Positions 8,558 through 15,290 of a stretch of DNA of 15,782 nt are shown here, in pieces. Position 1 is the stretch's first letter. The number at the start of each line of letters is the position of its first letter. A program made the position numbers and the translations under genes. The notes beneath the pieces were generated by a model, which saw nothing but the letters and a program-made list of their open reading frames with translations, was not told where the DNA came from and made no database searches. Origin of the DNA: Dunaliella salina (taxonomy: Eukaryota; Chlorophyta; Chlorophyceae; Chlamydomonadales; Dunaliellaceae); contig MU069843.1 in NCBI GenBank assembly GCA_002284615.2, positions 134,242-150,023 on the forward strand, in the 5' to 3' direction.

Positions 8558-8622
8558 GGCTCTTCTTTGAGCCAATGTGTCTCCCTTTCCTTAATTGATG
8601 TAGGGAGAGTTTCTCTGCCTAC
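8558..8622 (+). other. 3' UTR hairpins of family A copy 2
   Basis: Two stem-loops precede the tail. The first pairs GGCTC (8558-8562) with GAGCC (8569-8573) across a 6-nt loop. The second pairs GTAGGGAGAG (8600-8609) with CTCTGCCTAC (8613-8622) across a TTT loop, ten pairs with one G/G mismatch. The second lies directly before the T/C-rich tail. In the - strand copy at 15216-15290 the mismatched base is C and the pairing is restored. Likely the RNA structure recognised for priming. Confidence 0.6.
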
Positions 8623-8650
8623 GTAGTTTTTCTTTTCTTTTTTCTTTGTA

Positions 8651-8785
8651 ATAACCCACAATCCATGATAACATTTCGTCCCAAAACTCCAGGCACACCA
8701 GGCCTTCATGTTTCCCAGTGGCTCTGGAACAAAATAGGGCTGCTGCGTAAAGCACAGTAGCAACACTATTTTCCGCTATGACCAT
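8651..8785 (-). pseudogene. Possible RT thumb/connection remnant
   Basis: On the - strand, directly behind the family A copy 2 tail, an open frame encodes VATVLYAAALFCSRATGK and LEFWDEMLSWIVG. The pattern of a hydrophobic strand, Tyr-Ala, then a Trp and a hydrophobic helix resembles the region after the RT palm in LINE-type polymerases. It has the same orientation as the YADD fragment at 12,794-13,080. If both come from one element, family B (9013-12724) inserted between them. The resemblance is weak and based on pattern only; chance is a real alternative. Confidence 0.25.
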
Positions 8786-9033
8786 GTGATCCTAAAAATT
8801 TCGGGCTGGCAACCACAGGTACAAGAGATGCTCTCAAGAGAAACAGCAAATACGCTATTGCCTTGTGTCTTTTTACCCTGACTGTGTTTACACTCGTTAG
8901 ACTTCTTTACCTACGTTTACTTGGTTTGTTAGAGAAAGCTGAGCAGCCAAACTTCATGGCTGAAGGCTAAACTTCTTGTAACCTTGAAGCAGCAAATACA
9001 ATACAAAGTACAATGGCACCCCGTCACCATTGA

Positions 9034-9678
9034 AAGTGGGCCTTAACCATTTTCCCAAATGACGGGCTGCAAGTGGTCTATTCAAAACAAGAATCGAGAA
9101 GGACTAAACTAGACCCATGCTGCCAGCTCTGCTGGAGCCTGCTAAGTAAAGAAAACAGCTTTGAAAGTCAAATTCATGACGATATGCCCGCCTGTGATAC
9201 CTGCCACCGCACATACCACTGGGACTGTCTCATAGATGTCAAAGCATGCTCCCAAAATGAACAGGAAATGGACAAACCCAATGAGCACTGGGACTGCCCT
9301 GCATGTGCCTCTCTGTCAGACTTCCTAAAAGCGGAAAGGATCAACTTCTCTGGAGGTTGCAAATTGATCTATGTGGAATGGCATCCTGAATGGGAAACTG
9401 CTGATATGTTGTAAACGCATCCAGACTTGGCTGTTCATGTGCAAGCCTTTGGCCTGGAAGAAACACCAGAACAAACAGAAGACTTGGTAGGCGACAGAAT
9501 AGACCTGGACAATCTTGTGAATCAAGGCTTTGAAGGCAACCCTCAGAGACTATCTGAATCTACATGGCTCTCAAATACCGGCTGCGCCATTCGCAAGAAT
9601 GTCACCTTTGACTCCCCCAGACAGATATCATGCCAACATGGCAATGTGATGTTACCATTAAAAGTGTTGATCTCATGA
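9034..9678 (+). pseudogene. PHD finger protein block of family B
   Basis: A frame open from 9034 with one internal stop (TAA 9412-9414). It encodes a complete C4HC3 PHD finger: C-x2-C (CQLC), C-x2-C (CDTC), C-x4-H-x2-C (CHRTYHWDC, sharing the Cys) and a closing W-x-C-x2-C (HWDCPAC), at about residues 16-75 from 9073. It is followed by GCKLIYVEWHPEWE and an acidic stretch. PHD fingers read histone-tail modifications, and PHD-like fingers are known in the ORF1 proteins of some CR1-like LINEs. Here it could steer integration or bind chromatin; that is inference. The frame breaks near 9630-9680. Start choice is uncertain: ATG 9013 with a TGA in between, or no start preserved. Confidence 0.8.
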
Positions 9679-10200
9679 AGGAACCTGTTCACCCTGACAC
9701 ATCTGATGAGGTCACCATGCCTGCACAAATGCCAGAGGTAACCACCATTGAATGCACCTGTGTCTACAATGCCAATGGTGAGTGCGTTGGCATGCTCACT
9801 GTAGAACAGGCTTGTGAAAAGAAGAGAAAAGCTACGCAAGCGGGACCGGCCCCAAGCATCACGGATGGACAATTTGAGTGCGAACATCGTATTGAACCTC
9901 CAAAGGTCTGCCCGCCCCCCACGGGGCTCGATCCTGGGAGAGGCACTTCTGTTGACCACACATTATCCTAAATCCCCAGTTTTTTGGGGACCCCAAGTCG
10001 AGGTGTACAAGCTTGTGACCCTGCTTGAAGCCTATGAAACAGCCAAAAAGGCAGGCATCCATGCCACCATTCAGCCCCCTGTTCAGGATTCAGCAACTGA
10101 AACTATGCGACTGCTCTCCCGTCAAAAGGCCCAACAAAAAAATCTTTCAGCCAAGAGCTACAAGCTCCACACTTCAAATATGCTTATCACACCTCCTCAT
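9630..10200 (+). pseudogene. Linker between PHD and methyltransferase-like domains of family B
   Basis: After the frame change near 9630, coding continues with MPTWQCDVTIKSVDLMKEP and CTCVYNANGECVGMLTVEQA to about 9835. It then moves to another frame, giving VEVYKLVTLLEAYETAKKAG, DSATETMRLLSRQKAQQ and SKxxYKLHTSNMLITPPH-type sequence to about 10200. Composition is protein-like with predicted helices, but no known domain is recognised. In PCIF1-type proteins a helical region also precedes the catalytic core, so the second half may belong to the methyltransferase module. Confidence 0.5.
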
Positions 10201-10648
10201 ATCCGATTAGCCCTGCATAAATGGTGCATGGTCTCAACAGAAAGATTTCCAACCCCCTTGAACTTGGCGAGATGTACAAAACCTATTTCAGCACACACAG
10301 CCGAGACCAAGTCTTTGGAGCGCACACAGATGCCCTCTCTGTGCACTACACTGGCTTCTCCTTCTGCCATTTCCCACATGATGATGAAACAATGTTTCAA
10401 CTCCTGCGCCACGCAGTGCACTCCTCCCTCTAAGCCACAGGTCCAGTTGCCACCTTCATGCTCCTGCCCTACTGGAGAGGCTTCAGCTGTAATGATTATA
10501 TGAGCTGGCTTACCCAGTACCCACATCTGCAAAAGTGCTTACCAAATTCTCTGCCAGAAACATCCAATTCCAGGCACCACAGCACTGCTTTGATACCATA
10601 CCCAATTCCACCACACCTTCCTTACCTATGCAACTCATTGTTGTCTGA
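10201..10648 (+). pseudogene. PCIF1/MT-A70-like adenine-N6 methyltransferase remnant in family B
   Basis: Segments in order: IRLALHKWCMVSTERF, frameshift near 10248, SNPLELGEMYKTYFSTH, DQVFGAHTDAL, HYTGFSFCHFPHDDETMFQL, TAA 10431-10433, GPVATFMLLPYWRGFS, Y..WLTQYPHL, frameshift near 10530, FSARNIQFQAP and MQLIVV ending at TGA 10646-10648. This order resembles the PCIF1 core: conserved F-x-PL helix, FGS-like turn, an NPPF motif followed by acidic residues and ELM, a strand ending in P-x-WR, and a closing hydrophobic strand. NPP[FY] is the catalytic motif of this family. Here it reads HFPH (10368-10379), so catalysis is lost; each His lies one base from Asn or Tyr. Recalled from family knowledge and judged by eye, not by profile search. 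A different Rossmann-like domain is the main alternative. Confidence 0.5.
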
Positions 10649-10895
10649 AATCGCAATGCCAGAGAAGCACTAAATACCGCTAACAAAGATCGGTTTGAAC
10701 TTCTCCAACAAGATGCTCCGGCTAACTGGCCACCCCTGGATCCTGCATACCCAACGCCGTTGCGTGCTCACCAACACCTTGCATCAAACACTTGGAAACA
10801 GAAATTTCAATCACTTCCCCCTGACATTCATAGCTGCTCACACAAGTGCCCTCAGGCAAGGACAGCCTTCATCCCTGCCAACTAAAAAAATATGT
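10649..10895 (+). pseudogene. Family B linker between methyltransferase-like domain and RNase H
   Basis: Same frame as the end of the previous block. It encodes NRNAREALNTANKDRFELLQ, a Pro-rich stretch, SNTWKQKFQSLPPDIHSCSH, CPQARTAFIP and a TAA near 10880. Conserved in the independent fragment at 5852-6125, which keeps ANK..F.LQ, QSL.P.IH.CSHKC.Q and F.P. Conservation of the C/H residues suggests a small metal-binding or structural element. The function is unknown. Confidence 0.6.
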
Positions 10896-10897
10896 TC

Positions 10898-11404
10898 ACA
10901 CCTAAAATCAAGGCCTGGAGAGAAATCACCTACACTGACGGCAGTGTTGTTAAACACAAAGATGACGACTCCCCACCACTTTCTGGCTCAGGTGTTTACA
11001 AACTGGGAAGGCATACAGCTCCACCCTCCCAAAATCTGCAACTGCACATAAAACCCGATGGCCATGGGCATACCAATACCATCACCAGAGCGGAACTTGT
11101 GGGTATCCTTGTGGCACTCCAACACGAGCAAACTCAAATTGCCACTGGTAGTGCATCCTGCCTCTCCCAAATTTCTAAGCAAACCCTGAATCTGACGCGC
11201 ATGAGGTATCATCTACATGCAGAGCTCATTCATGCAATATCAACCATATTGTAGCACTCTCCTCACCCTATTCATTTCTACAAAGTCAAAGCCCACTCTG
11301 GCATTGTAGGAAATGAGGGGGCTGATGCTTGCGCTGGCACTGCAGCCCTCTCAAACACCATAGACATTGCATTTCCAGATGCCAGGGACCCGTTCCACAA
11401 TTTT
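10898..11404 (+). pseudogene. RNase H domain of family B
   Basis: In a single frame: KAWREITYTDGSVV with Asp at 10937-10939; TNTITRAELVGILVALQ with Glu at 11093-11095; IATGSASCLSQISK, where the third catalytic Asp is replaced by Gly (GGT, 11147-11149); TAG at 11252-11254; and FYKVKAHSGIVGNEGADACA with the conserved His and final Asp. A TAA near 11405 ends this stretch. Order and spacing match the family A domain exactly (Glu to third Asp 18 residues). The Asp-to-Gly change alone would be expected to abolish activity. Confidence 0.85.
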
Positions 11405-12041
11405 TAATGGCTTTCATTGAGGACCTCTTCCTCACGAGATGATGGCATACACCGCTCCAACGCTCCCCGGATGCACTACCTCACCAAACTGAACAAGAAA
11501 CTTAAAGCGCACATGCATAAGGAACACAAACTTGGCTCTGCTGACACCTCTGGCTACCACTACCAGAGATGGCAAAAACTTAATGATGCCATACCACCAC
11601 CTACCATTGCAGATACTGAATCTCGCAACCCAACCTCTCCACTTGCAAACAAAGAGATCAGCAATTCCTCCTGGAAAGATCCAAGGATTACCCATAAACA
11701 GCATAAATGTAATGAAGTTTCGTAAGGATACACTGTACAATCAGGGTCATGCTTTCAAATTCAACTCTTCCAGTAATGGAAGGTGCTCACTATGTGATGA
11801 TATGGACCACGTTGACCACATACTTCTTAGGTGTACAAACTTAACAATGAGCGGGATGCACACCAACAGACACAATGCAGCCCTAAGTCTTTGTGTGAAA
11901 GCCCTCAGTAAAGGCTGGTATGGCTCATCCCTTATTGGCATGGATGGCTGCAGTAACAAGAAACTCCTGGATCAGGGCTTACAGGTCCCTGAAAACATAT
12001 CAAGAGCTATTTCAGACTGGGTTTTCACTAATGGTACTTAA
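11405..12041 (+). pseudogene. Family B post-RNase H linker and CCHC zinc finger
   Basis: The first part (to about 11690) encodes LTKLNKKLKAHMHKEHKLGS and GYHYQRWQKL, aligned with HMHSKHKLGYANA of family A. After a frameshift the frame to 12041 encodes FRKDTLYNQGHAFKFNSSSN and a CCHC finger CSLCDDMDHVDHILLRC (C-x2-C-x7-H-x4-C), then ALSKGWYGSSLI and ISRAISDWVF with a stop TAA at 12039-12041. This finger type lies C-terminal to RT or RNase H in LINEs and is thought to help bind nucleic acid during target priming. Confidence 0.8.
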
Positions 12042-12056
12042 TCCCCTGCCCGGCAC

Positions 12057-12440
12057 TAAACCCACCCTGATGCTATCTTTGTGCGCCCTCTTCTAGGCAG
12101 ACAAACTCACCTTGATCCTTCCAAGATCCCTCCTCAAGACAGGGACATACATCTTAATGAACTAAAATTCTGCCCTGACTTAAACCCCTTCATCACTCTA
12201 GAGCGTGCAGTGACCCAACATTCTCACACCATGACCAGACTTAAAACCCGCAGCTCCAGAAACTTAAACAGGAATAACAAAGTGACTTTACACATCCGAT
12301 GTGAGTCATTTTAATTAGTGTGGCTGGTACCGTTCACAATGAGTACACGATTACACCCCTTAAAATCTGGGCCTGACCAAACAAGAAGCAAGATCACTAG
12401 CAGCCAAGCTTAGGGGCCATGCAATCCAAAGATTAACACT
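12057..12440 (+). pseudogene. PD-(D/E)XK-like nuclease block and C-terminal tail of family B
   Basis: Continues the frame of the CCHC block. HPDAIFVRPLLGRQ has the putative Asp at 12069-12071, and DIHLNELKFCPDLNP has Glu at 12159-12161 and Lys at 12165-12167. The helix ITLERAVTQHSHTM follows. The spacing and the pattern PD(x~30)E-x-K then a QH helix match family A. After a stop near 12312 the tail VHNEYTITPL, shift, LGLTKQEARSLAAKLRGHA and LSSTLDTLFALKGLLEG is encoded. LINEs with a C-terminal restriction-like endonuclease (R2, Dualen type) use this fold to nick the target; the same role is inferred here. Confidence 0.6.
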
Positions 12441-12724
12441 ATCATCAACACTAGACACGCTCTTTGCTCTCAAGGGGCTTCTGGAAGGGGTTTGCTGGAC
12501 GTGCGGCGGCGGAGGACGGGAGGAGGAGAGTCGGGGAGTCAGGAGGCATGGTGAGCAGCAATTTTCCAGATCCCCACTAGATCTGTTTCTGGCTCTCTCC
12601 TAGGCTAGCTGTGTCTAGTGTAGGTTCTGAGGGCCTTCTGGTGAGGCCTCTAACTTTGTTAGGGGTTCTTCTCTTAATGCGCGCGGCCTTTGGCTTGCAT
12701 AGATTTTTCTTTTCCTTTCTTTAC
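12441..12724 (+). other. 3' end of family B: UTR, hairpins, pyrimidine tail
   Basis: Collinear with the inverted fragment 4704-4985. A first hairpin pairs CCTCTAAC (12647-12654) with GTTAGGGG (12658-12665) across TTT, eight pairs including one G-U. It is kept in the other copy with a TTTT loop (4762-4781, - strand). A second imperfect hairpin (about 12677-12700, ATGC..GGCC with GGCT..GCAT) directly precedes the tail TTTTTCTTTTCC and further T/C bases. Same plan as the family A 3' end. Confidence 0.65.
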
Positions 12725-12793
12725 TTACCCAACTCCAATGAACTTAAGTTATGCTTAAAACTTTTGTAGTCTTGCTGGTATTGTATTAGCTAG

Positions 12794-13080
12794 TCAAATT
12801 GTTACAGAGTAAGGCAAGGTAACCTGATCATAAACAACAGGGGGTAAATTGCTTGCCCTGGCGTTGAAGCAAACAACCAGTGACTTTTGAGTATTCATTG
12901 TGAGGTATGCCCGCATATAACTTAAGTCCATCAAGCATACCCTACGGGCATATAACTGCGGGCATATAACTTCAGTCTATCAAGCATAGTCTGGAGATCA
13001 ATGGGGGATTTGGTTGTCAGGCATAGGTCATCTGCATAAAACAAATGGGTGACATGTTCTCTTAGGCGAAAGTACGCCTT
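12794..13080 (-). pseudogene. Reverse transcriptase palm fragment (YADD)
   Basis: On the - strand, REHVTHLFYADDLCLTTKSP (YADD at 13027-13038) is RT motif C with its usual flanks, followed by IDLQTMLDRLKLYA. After a 49-bp tandem duplication that breaks the frame, coding resumes with AYLTMNTQKSLVVCFNARAS and NLPPVVYDQVTLPYS, motif D with the KS-VV-FN signature of LINE-type RTs. A TGA at 12794-12796 ends it. Motifs A and B, expected upstream (above 13,080), are not recognisable. It lies opposite in orientation to family B and 70 bp past its tail. It may be from the RT-bearing relative of families A/B or from an unrelated LINE. Confidence 0.75.
12909..12997. repeat. 49-bp tandem duplication inside the RT fragment
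   Basis: GCATATAACTT, AGTC and ATCAAGCATA occur at 12913-12939 and again at 12962-12988, with a partial extra GGGCATATAACTG between. On the - strand this duplicates the codons for MLDRLKLYA. Because 49 is not a multiple of three, it shifts the RT frame. Confidence 0.7.
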
Positions 13081-13830
13081 GATGGTTTCTGGTACTTATT
13101 TTTCTCCTTTCAATGCCTCCTTCAGTCGTCTTGACTGGAGGCCTTTCATTGTTTGTAACCTTGTAACCTTGTATGTGATACTGATCTCACATAACGGGAC
13201 GCCTTCTTTTCCAGTAAACTCAGTCTGTAACCAGTATCCCTGTAAGGTTGAAAGCAAATGAGATTTGAAAGGGGTTAAGTGTCTCATTTACTTTGGAGCT
13301 TCACGTTTGTGACAGGGAAGTTCAGGGGCTCCTCGTTTTTCTCCGGTTTGCCCGGACCCCCCTTGAAAAAATTGTCCGGTTTTCCCGTCAAACATTAAAA
13401 TATGTTCGGTCGCCGGATGACGTGAACACCTGGTTTGTGAGTGTACAGAGCTCCCTTTTTATTCAAAGTGATCAGGGAAAATCTAAAGCTCTAAGTCACT
13501 TGCTTGCGAAGGACCACCGACAAGATCCCAGCTTGGCCTTGCATTTCGAATTCTATGCTTTCTCGCGTGTCTTGTGTGCCAGATAAAAAAGTTTCACCAT
13601 CGAAACTGTAGGGATTCTTTAAGCTCAGGTCAGGGAGCAGCATCTGTTCTGTAGTTGAAAGGGCAACAGCCAGGGTTCATTAAGGCAAAACCCATTAGTC
13701 TGCGGATACTAGAAGAGTCGCACGAGTTCACACAGGAGAAAGAGGAAAAAGCACAGAAGTCTGCTCCTGCAGGTGAGCCTCCACCTACAACACCAGCGAC
13801 TCTTCTGTCAGGAGGCCCTGTCCAGCAAAC
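13081..13830. other. Unassigned region between RT fragment and host-like exons
   Basis: No gene could be identified. On the - strand 13287-13096 is open for 63 codons without RT motifs A or B. On the + strand 13293-13586 is open for 97 codons and 13655-13855 for 66 codons, the latter Glu/Lys- and Pro-rich. A CAG|GTGAGC donor-like site near 13773 might make part of it an exon, but it overlaps the - strand exon candidate. None has a recognisable domain. Confidence 0.35.
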
Positions 13831-13969
13831 TCAGTTCCCAGAAAAGACAGGCTGAAGTTGTGATTCGTGACTCTGGCTAGCTGGGGAAAAAGGCTCCCCA
13901 GCATGTGCTGGCATGGAAGTTAGGCTCATGCGCTCCCACTTGTGGTCCAGTGCTCTGTTGGTGGTGGAT
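13831..13969 (-). CDS. Candidate terminal exon of an unidentified host gene
   Basis: After an acceptor-like GCTCTGCAG (ends 13970) the - strand is open to a TGA at 13831-13833. It reads STTNRALDHKWERMSLTSMP in the best frame, then AHAGEPFSPASQSHESQL. This needs one base carried over to give a phase-2 junction. The upstream donor in that phase would be a weak CT|GTGCGC at about 14190, so the link to the previous exon is uncertain. The composition looks coding, and the intron would contain the (CA)n tract. No protein family is recognised. Confidence 0.3.
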
Positions 13970-14075
13970 CTGCAGAGCGGCAAGCAAGCAAACTTGCCTC
14001 ACTCAACTAAACATCAGCAATAAACAGACATGGGGATAAGCATTTAGACATGTTGTAGGAAGAAGCATGAGAGAA

Positions 14076-14087
14076 GTGTGTGCGCGC

Positions 14088-14120
<33 letters not shown>
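14076..14120. repeat. (GT)n microsatellite
   Basis: GTGTGTGCGCGCG followed by an uninterrupted run of GT and one TATG interruption. It lies inside the presumed intron between the candidate exons at 13831-13969 and 14196-14272. Confidence 0.95.
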
Positions 14121-14123
<3 letters not shown>

Positions 14124-14195
14124 TGCAGACACACAGGCCTCAGAATACCATCTGATTTGTGCTCAGTGCTCATGTGTCATGGGAGCGCACAGAAC

Positions 14196-14272
14196 CTTCA
14201 ACCACAGAACATCCCTGCGATGCTTAAGGTCCTGCAGCTGTCTATTCCTGGTGCTCCCATCGCCACCTTCAT
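14196..14272 (-). CDS. Candidate host exon (77 nt)
   Basis: Follows a good acceptor TTTGCTTCTAG (ends 14273). Joined in phase to the preceding exon by a codon split after its first base, it reads DEGGDGSTRNRQLQDLKHRR and DVLWLK, and ends at AAG|GTTCTG. The donor is weak: the frame continues open with VLCAPMTHEH to a TGA at 14163-14165, so this could instead be the last exon. The strongly charged helix-like sequence has no recognised family. Confidence 0.45.
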
Positions 14273-14324
14273 CTAGAAGCAAATCCCCTTTCTGGTCCCT
14301 CCACAACCAAGCACCACCACTCAC

Positions 14325-14469
14325 CAATCACAGTCTCCATCTCATCCAATGCACTGCCCCAGGGCAGCTTGTTCCGGCTAAGGTCAGACAGCTGGTCCAG
14401 GTATGTGAGCTTGCTGAGTGCGGCTCGAGCCTCCACGCGGTCGTCAAACCAGCCAAGCACGGTGGTGTC
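14325..14469 (-). CDS. Best-supported host exon (145 nt), unidentified protein
   Basis: Bordered by CCGTTTGTAG|G upstream and ATTG|GTGAGT downstream, both close to consensus. It encodes DTTVLGWFDDRVEARAALSK, then LTYLDQLSDLSRNKLPWGSA and LDEMETVI. Codon use (CTG, CTC, AAG, GAC preferred) differs from the AT-leaning retroelement codons. The 52-bp intron to the next exon (14273-14324) keeps the frame, giving ETVI joined to DEGG. It is probably part of a soluble helical protein; I do not recognise the family. A profile search is needed for function. Confidence 0.55.
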
Positions 14470-14659
14470 CTACAAACGGCATGAGTGAGCGGTGATTCAG
14501 CTTGGGAGGCGGTAGAGATGGCGCAAGGTTGCACGCACAATCAAGAAGTGCACGCACAAGCAGAAAATTCATACTTGCTGCCACAAGGTGGACTTCAGGC
14601 TGGCCGTCTCTGGGCATCCTGCCACCATATCCCCAGAAACAGGTTTCCACGCGTTTTAC

Positions 14660-14737
14660 GTGCACCGCTGCGGGCCTTGAGCATACTGAACACCTCTTCA
14701 TGTCCCTTGCGTTCAGATTTAAGTTGGAATACGGAGG
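14660..14737 (-). CDS. Candidate upstream host exon (78 nt)
   Basis: Acceptor-like CACACACAG (ends 14738) and donor-like GCAC|GTAAAA bracket an open stretch SVFQLKSERKGHEEVFSMLK followed by ARSGA. It looks coding and has the same strand and codon style as the exon at 14325-14469. However, the donor leaves phase 1 while the next exon needs phase 0, so either a small exon is missing between them or the donor is different (for example GAG|GTGTTC inside the stretch). Confidence 0.35.
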
Positions 14738-15215
14738 CTGTGTGTGTGGCTCAGAGGCTGCGTAACACCCACGTTGTTGGGAAAATTTGCTCCAGCAAGC
14801 TTGCTCTAAACGAGAAGCGCTCCAGGACCCAGCCTGCTCTGGGGTTATCTGATCATATAACCCTGATCATGCTGCGATGTTCAGTTTTGAGGGAGGGGTC
14901 CGGAGGAGCGAGCTGGTGGGGAGTACCCATTCAGAAGAGTGTATGCGCAGATTGAAGCTGCTTGCCTGTCCATGCTGCTTGCCTTTCGCCCACAATTTGG
15001 CTTAGAGGTGTGCAGTCATAATGGCCCAGAGGTGTGGAGTCATGAAGTGCTTCTAACCGGATCTTGAACGAGATTAAACGATGAAATACCAATTACATCT
15101 TGAACGAGACAAAACAATGATCTAGATAGAACTGGCAAACTGTTACAGTTCCAGTCCCAGTTCCTCAGCTTGCTCTCCACCACATTCCTGCTGGATAGCT
15201 CAAGTGCCAGAGCTG
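14738..15215. other. Unassigned, possibly intronic
   Basis: No gene or repeat assigned. + strand open frames here are opposite to the candidate exons and lack known domains. Two short near-repeats (TAGAGGTGTGCAGTCAT and CAGAGGTGTGGAGTCAT, about 15004-15044) and TCTTGAACGAGA twice (15062 and 15103) suggest small local duplications. Confidence 0.35.
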
Positions 15216-15290
15216 GAAAAGAAAAGAAAAGAAAAAGCTACATAGGCAGAGAAATTCTGCCCACACCAATTTAGGAAAAGGAGACAGAAA
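15216..15290 (-). mobile_element. Family A-type 3' end fragment, inverted
   Basis: The reverse complement reads TGTCTCCTTTTCCTAAATTG, GTGTGGGCAGAATT, TCTCTGCCTATGTAG and a tail of repeated TTTTC units. This matches the last ~75 bp of family A (8574-8648: TGTCTCCCTTTCCTTAATTG, TCTCTGCCTACGTAG and tail). The hairpin is kept, with GGCAGA facing TCTGCC. Upstream similarity stops, so it is either a very short insertion or a separate, short family sharing the 3' end. The tail followed by CAG resembles a splice acceptor, an alternative use of the sequence. Confidence 0.6.

Larger units (their letters stand above)
7523..8648 (+). mobile_element. LINE-like family A copy 2, 5'-truncated
   Basis: A 1.1-kb element copy that begins inside the coding region at the point matching 3279 of copy 1 and runs through the 3' UTR to a T/C-rich tail ending at about 8648. 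5' truncation with a complete 3' tail is typical of target-primed reverse transcription. The flanks TGCAATAA (before 7531) and TGTAATAA (after the tail, from about 8647) differ at one base and may be an 8-bp target duplication. Unlike copy 1, it is free of later insertions. Confidence 0.75.
9013..12724 (+). mobile_element. LINE-like family B, long decayed copy
   Basis: A 3.7-kb stretch on one strand in which coding blocks follow each other across frameshifts: PHD finger, linker, methyltransferase-like domain, linker, RNase H, CCHC finger, PD-(D/E)XK-like block, C-terminal tail, and a 3' UTR with hairpins and a T/C-rich tail. From RNase H onward it is collinear with family A. The left boundary is uncertain: an ATG at 9013 is in frame with the PHD block but separated from it by a TGA at 9031-9033. 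No RT motif was found inside. The copy carries many stops and at least three frameshifts, so it is dead. Confidence 0.7.

Noticed and set aside
9034..9678. PHD finger block as an intact host chromatin gene
   Set aside because: It has an in-frame stop and frameshift and runs on one strand into retroelement domains, so an element origin is more likely.
13293..13586. 97-codon + strand open frame as a gene
   Set aside because: No recognisable domain, no conserved copy in the window and no clear splice context; kept only as unassigned sequence.
15216..15240. Polypyrimidine tract plus CAG on the - strand as a splice acceptor
   Set aside because: The sequence upstream matches the family A 3' end, so the tract is better explained as the element tail. 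No clear exon follows.
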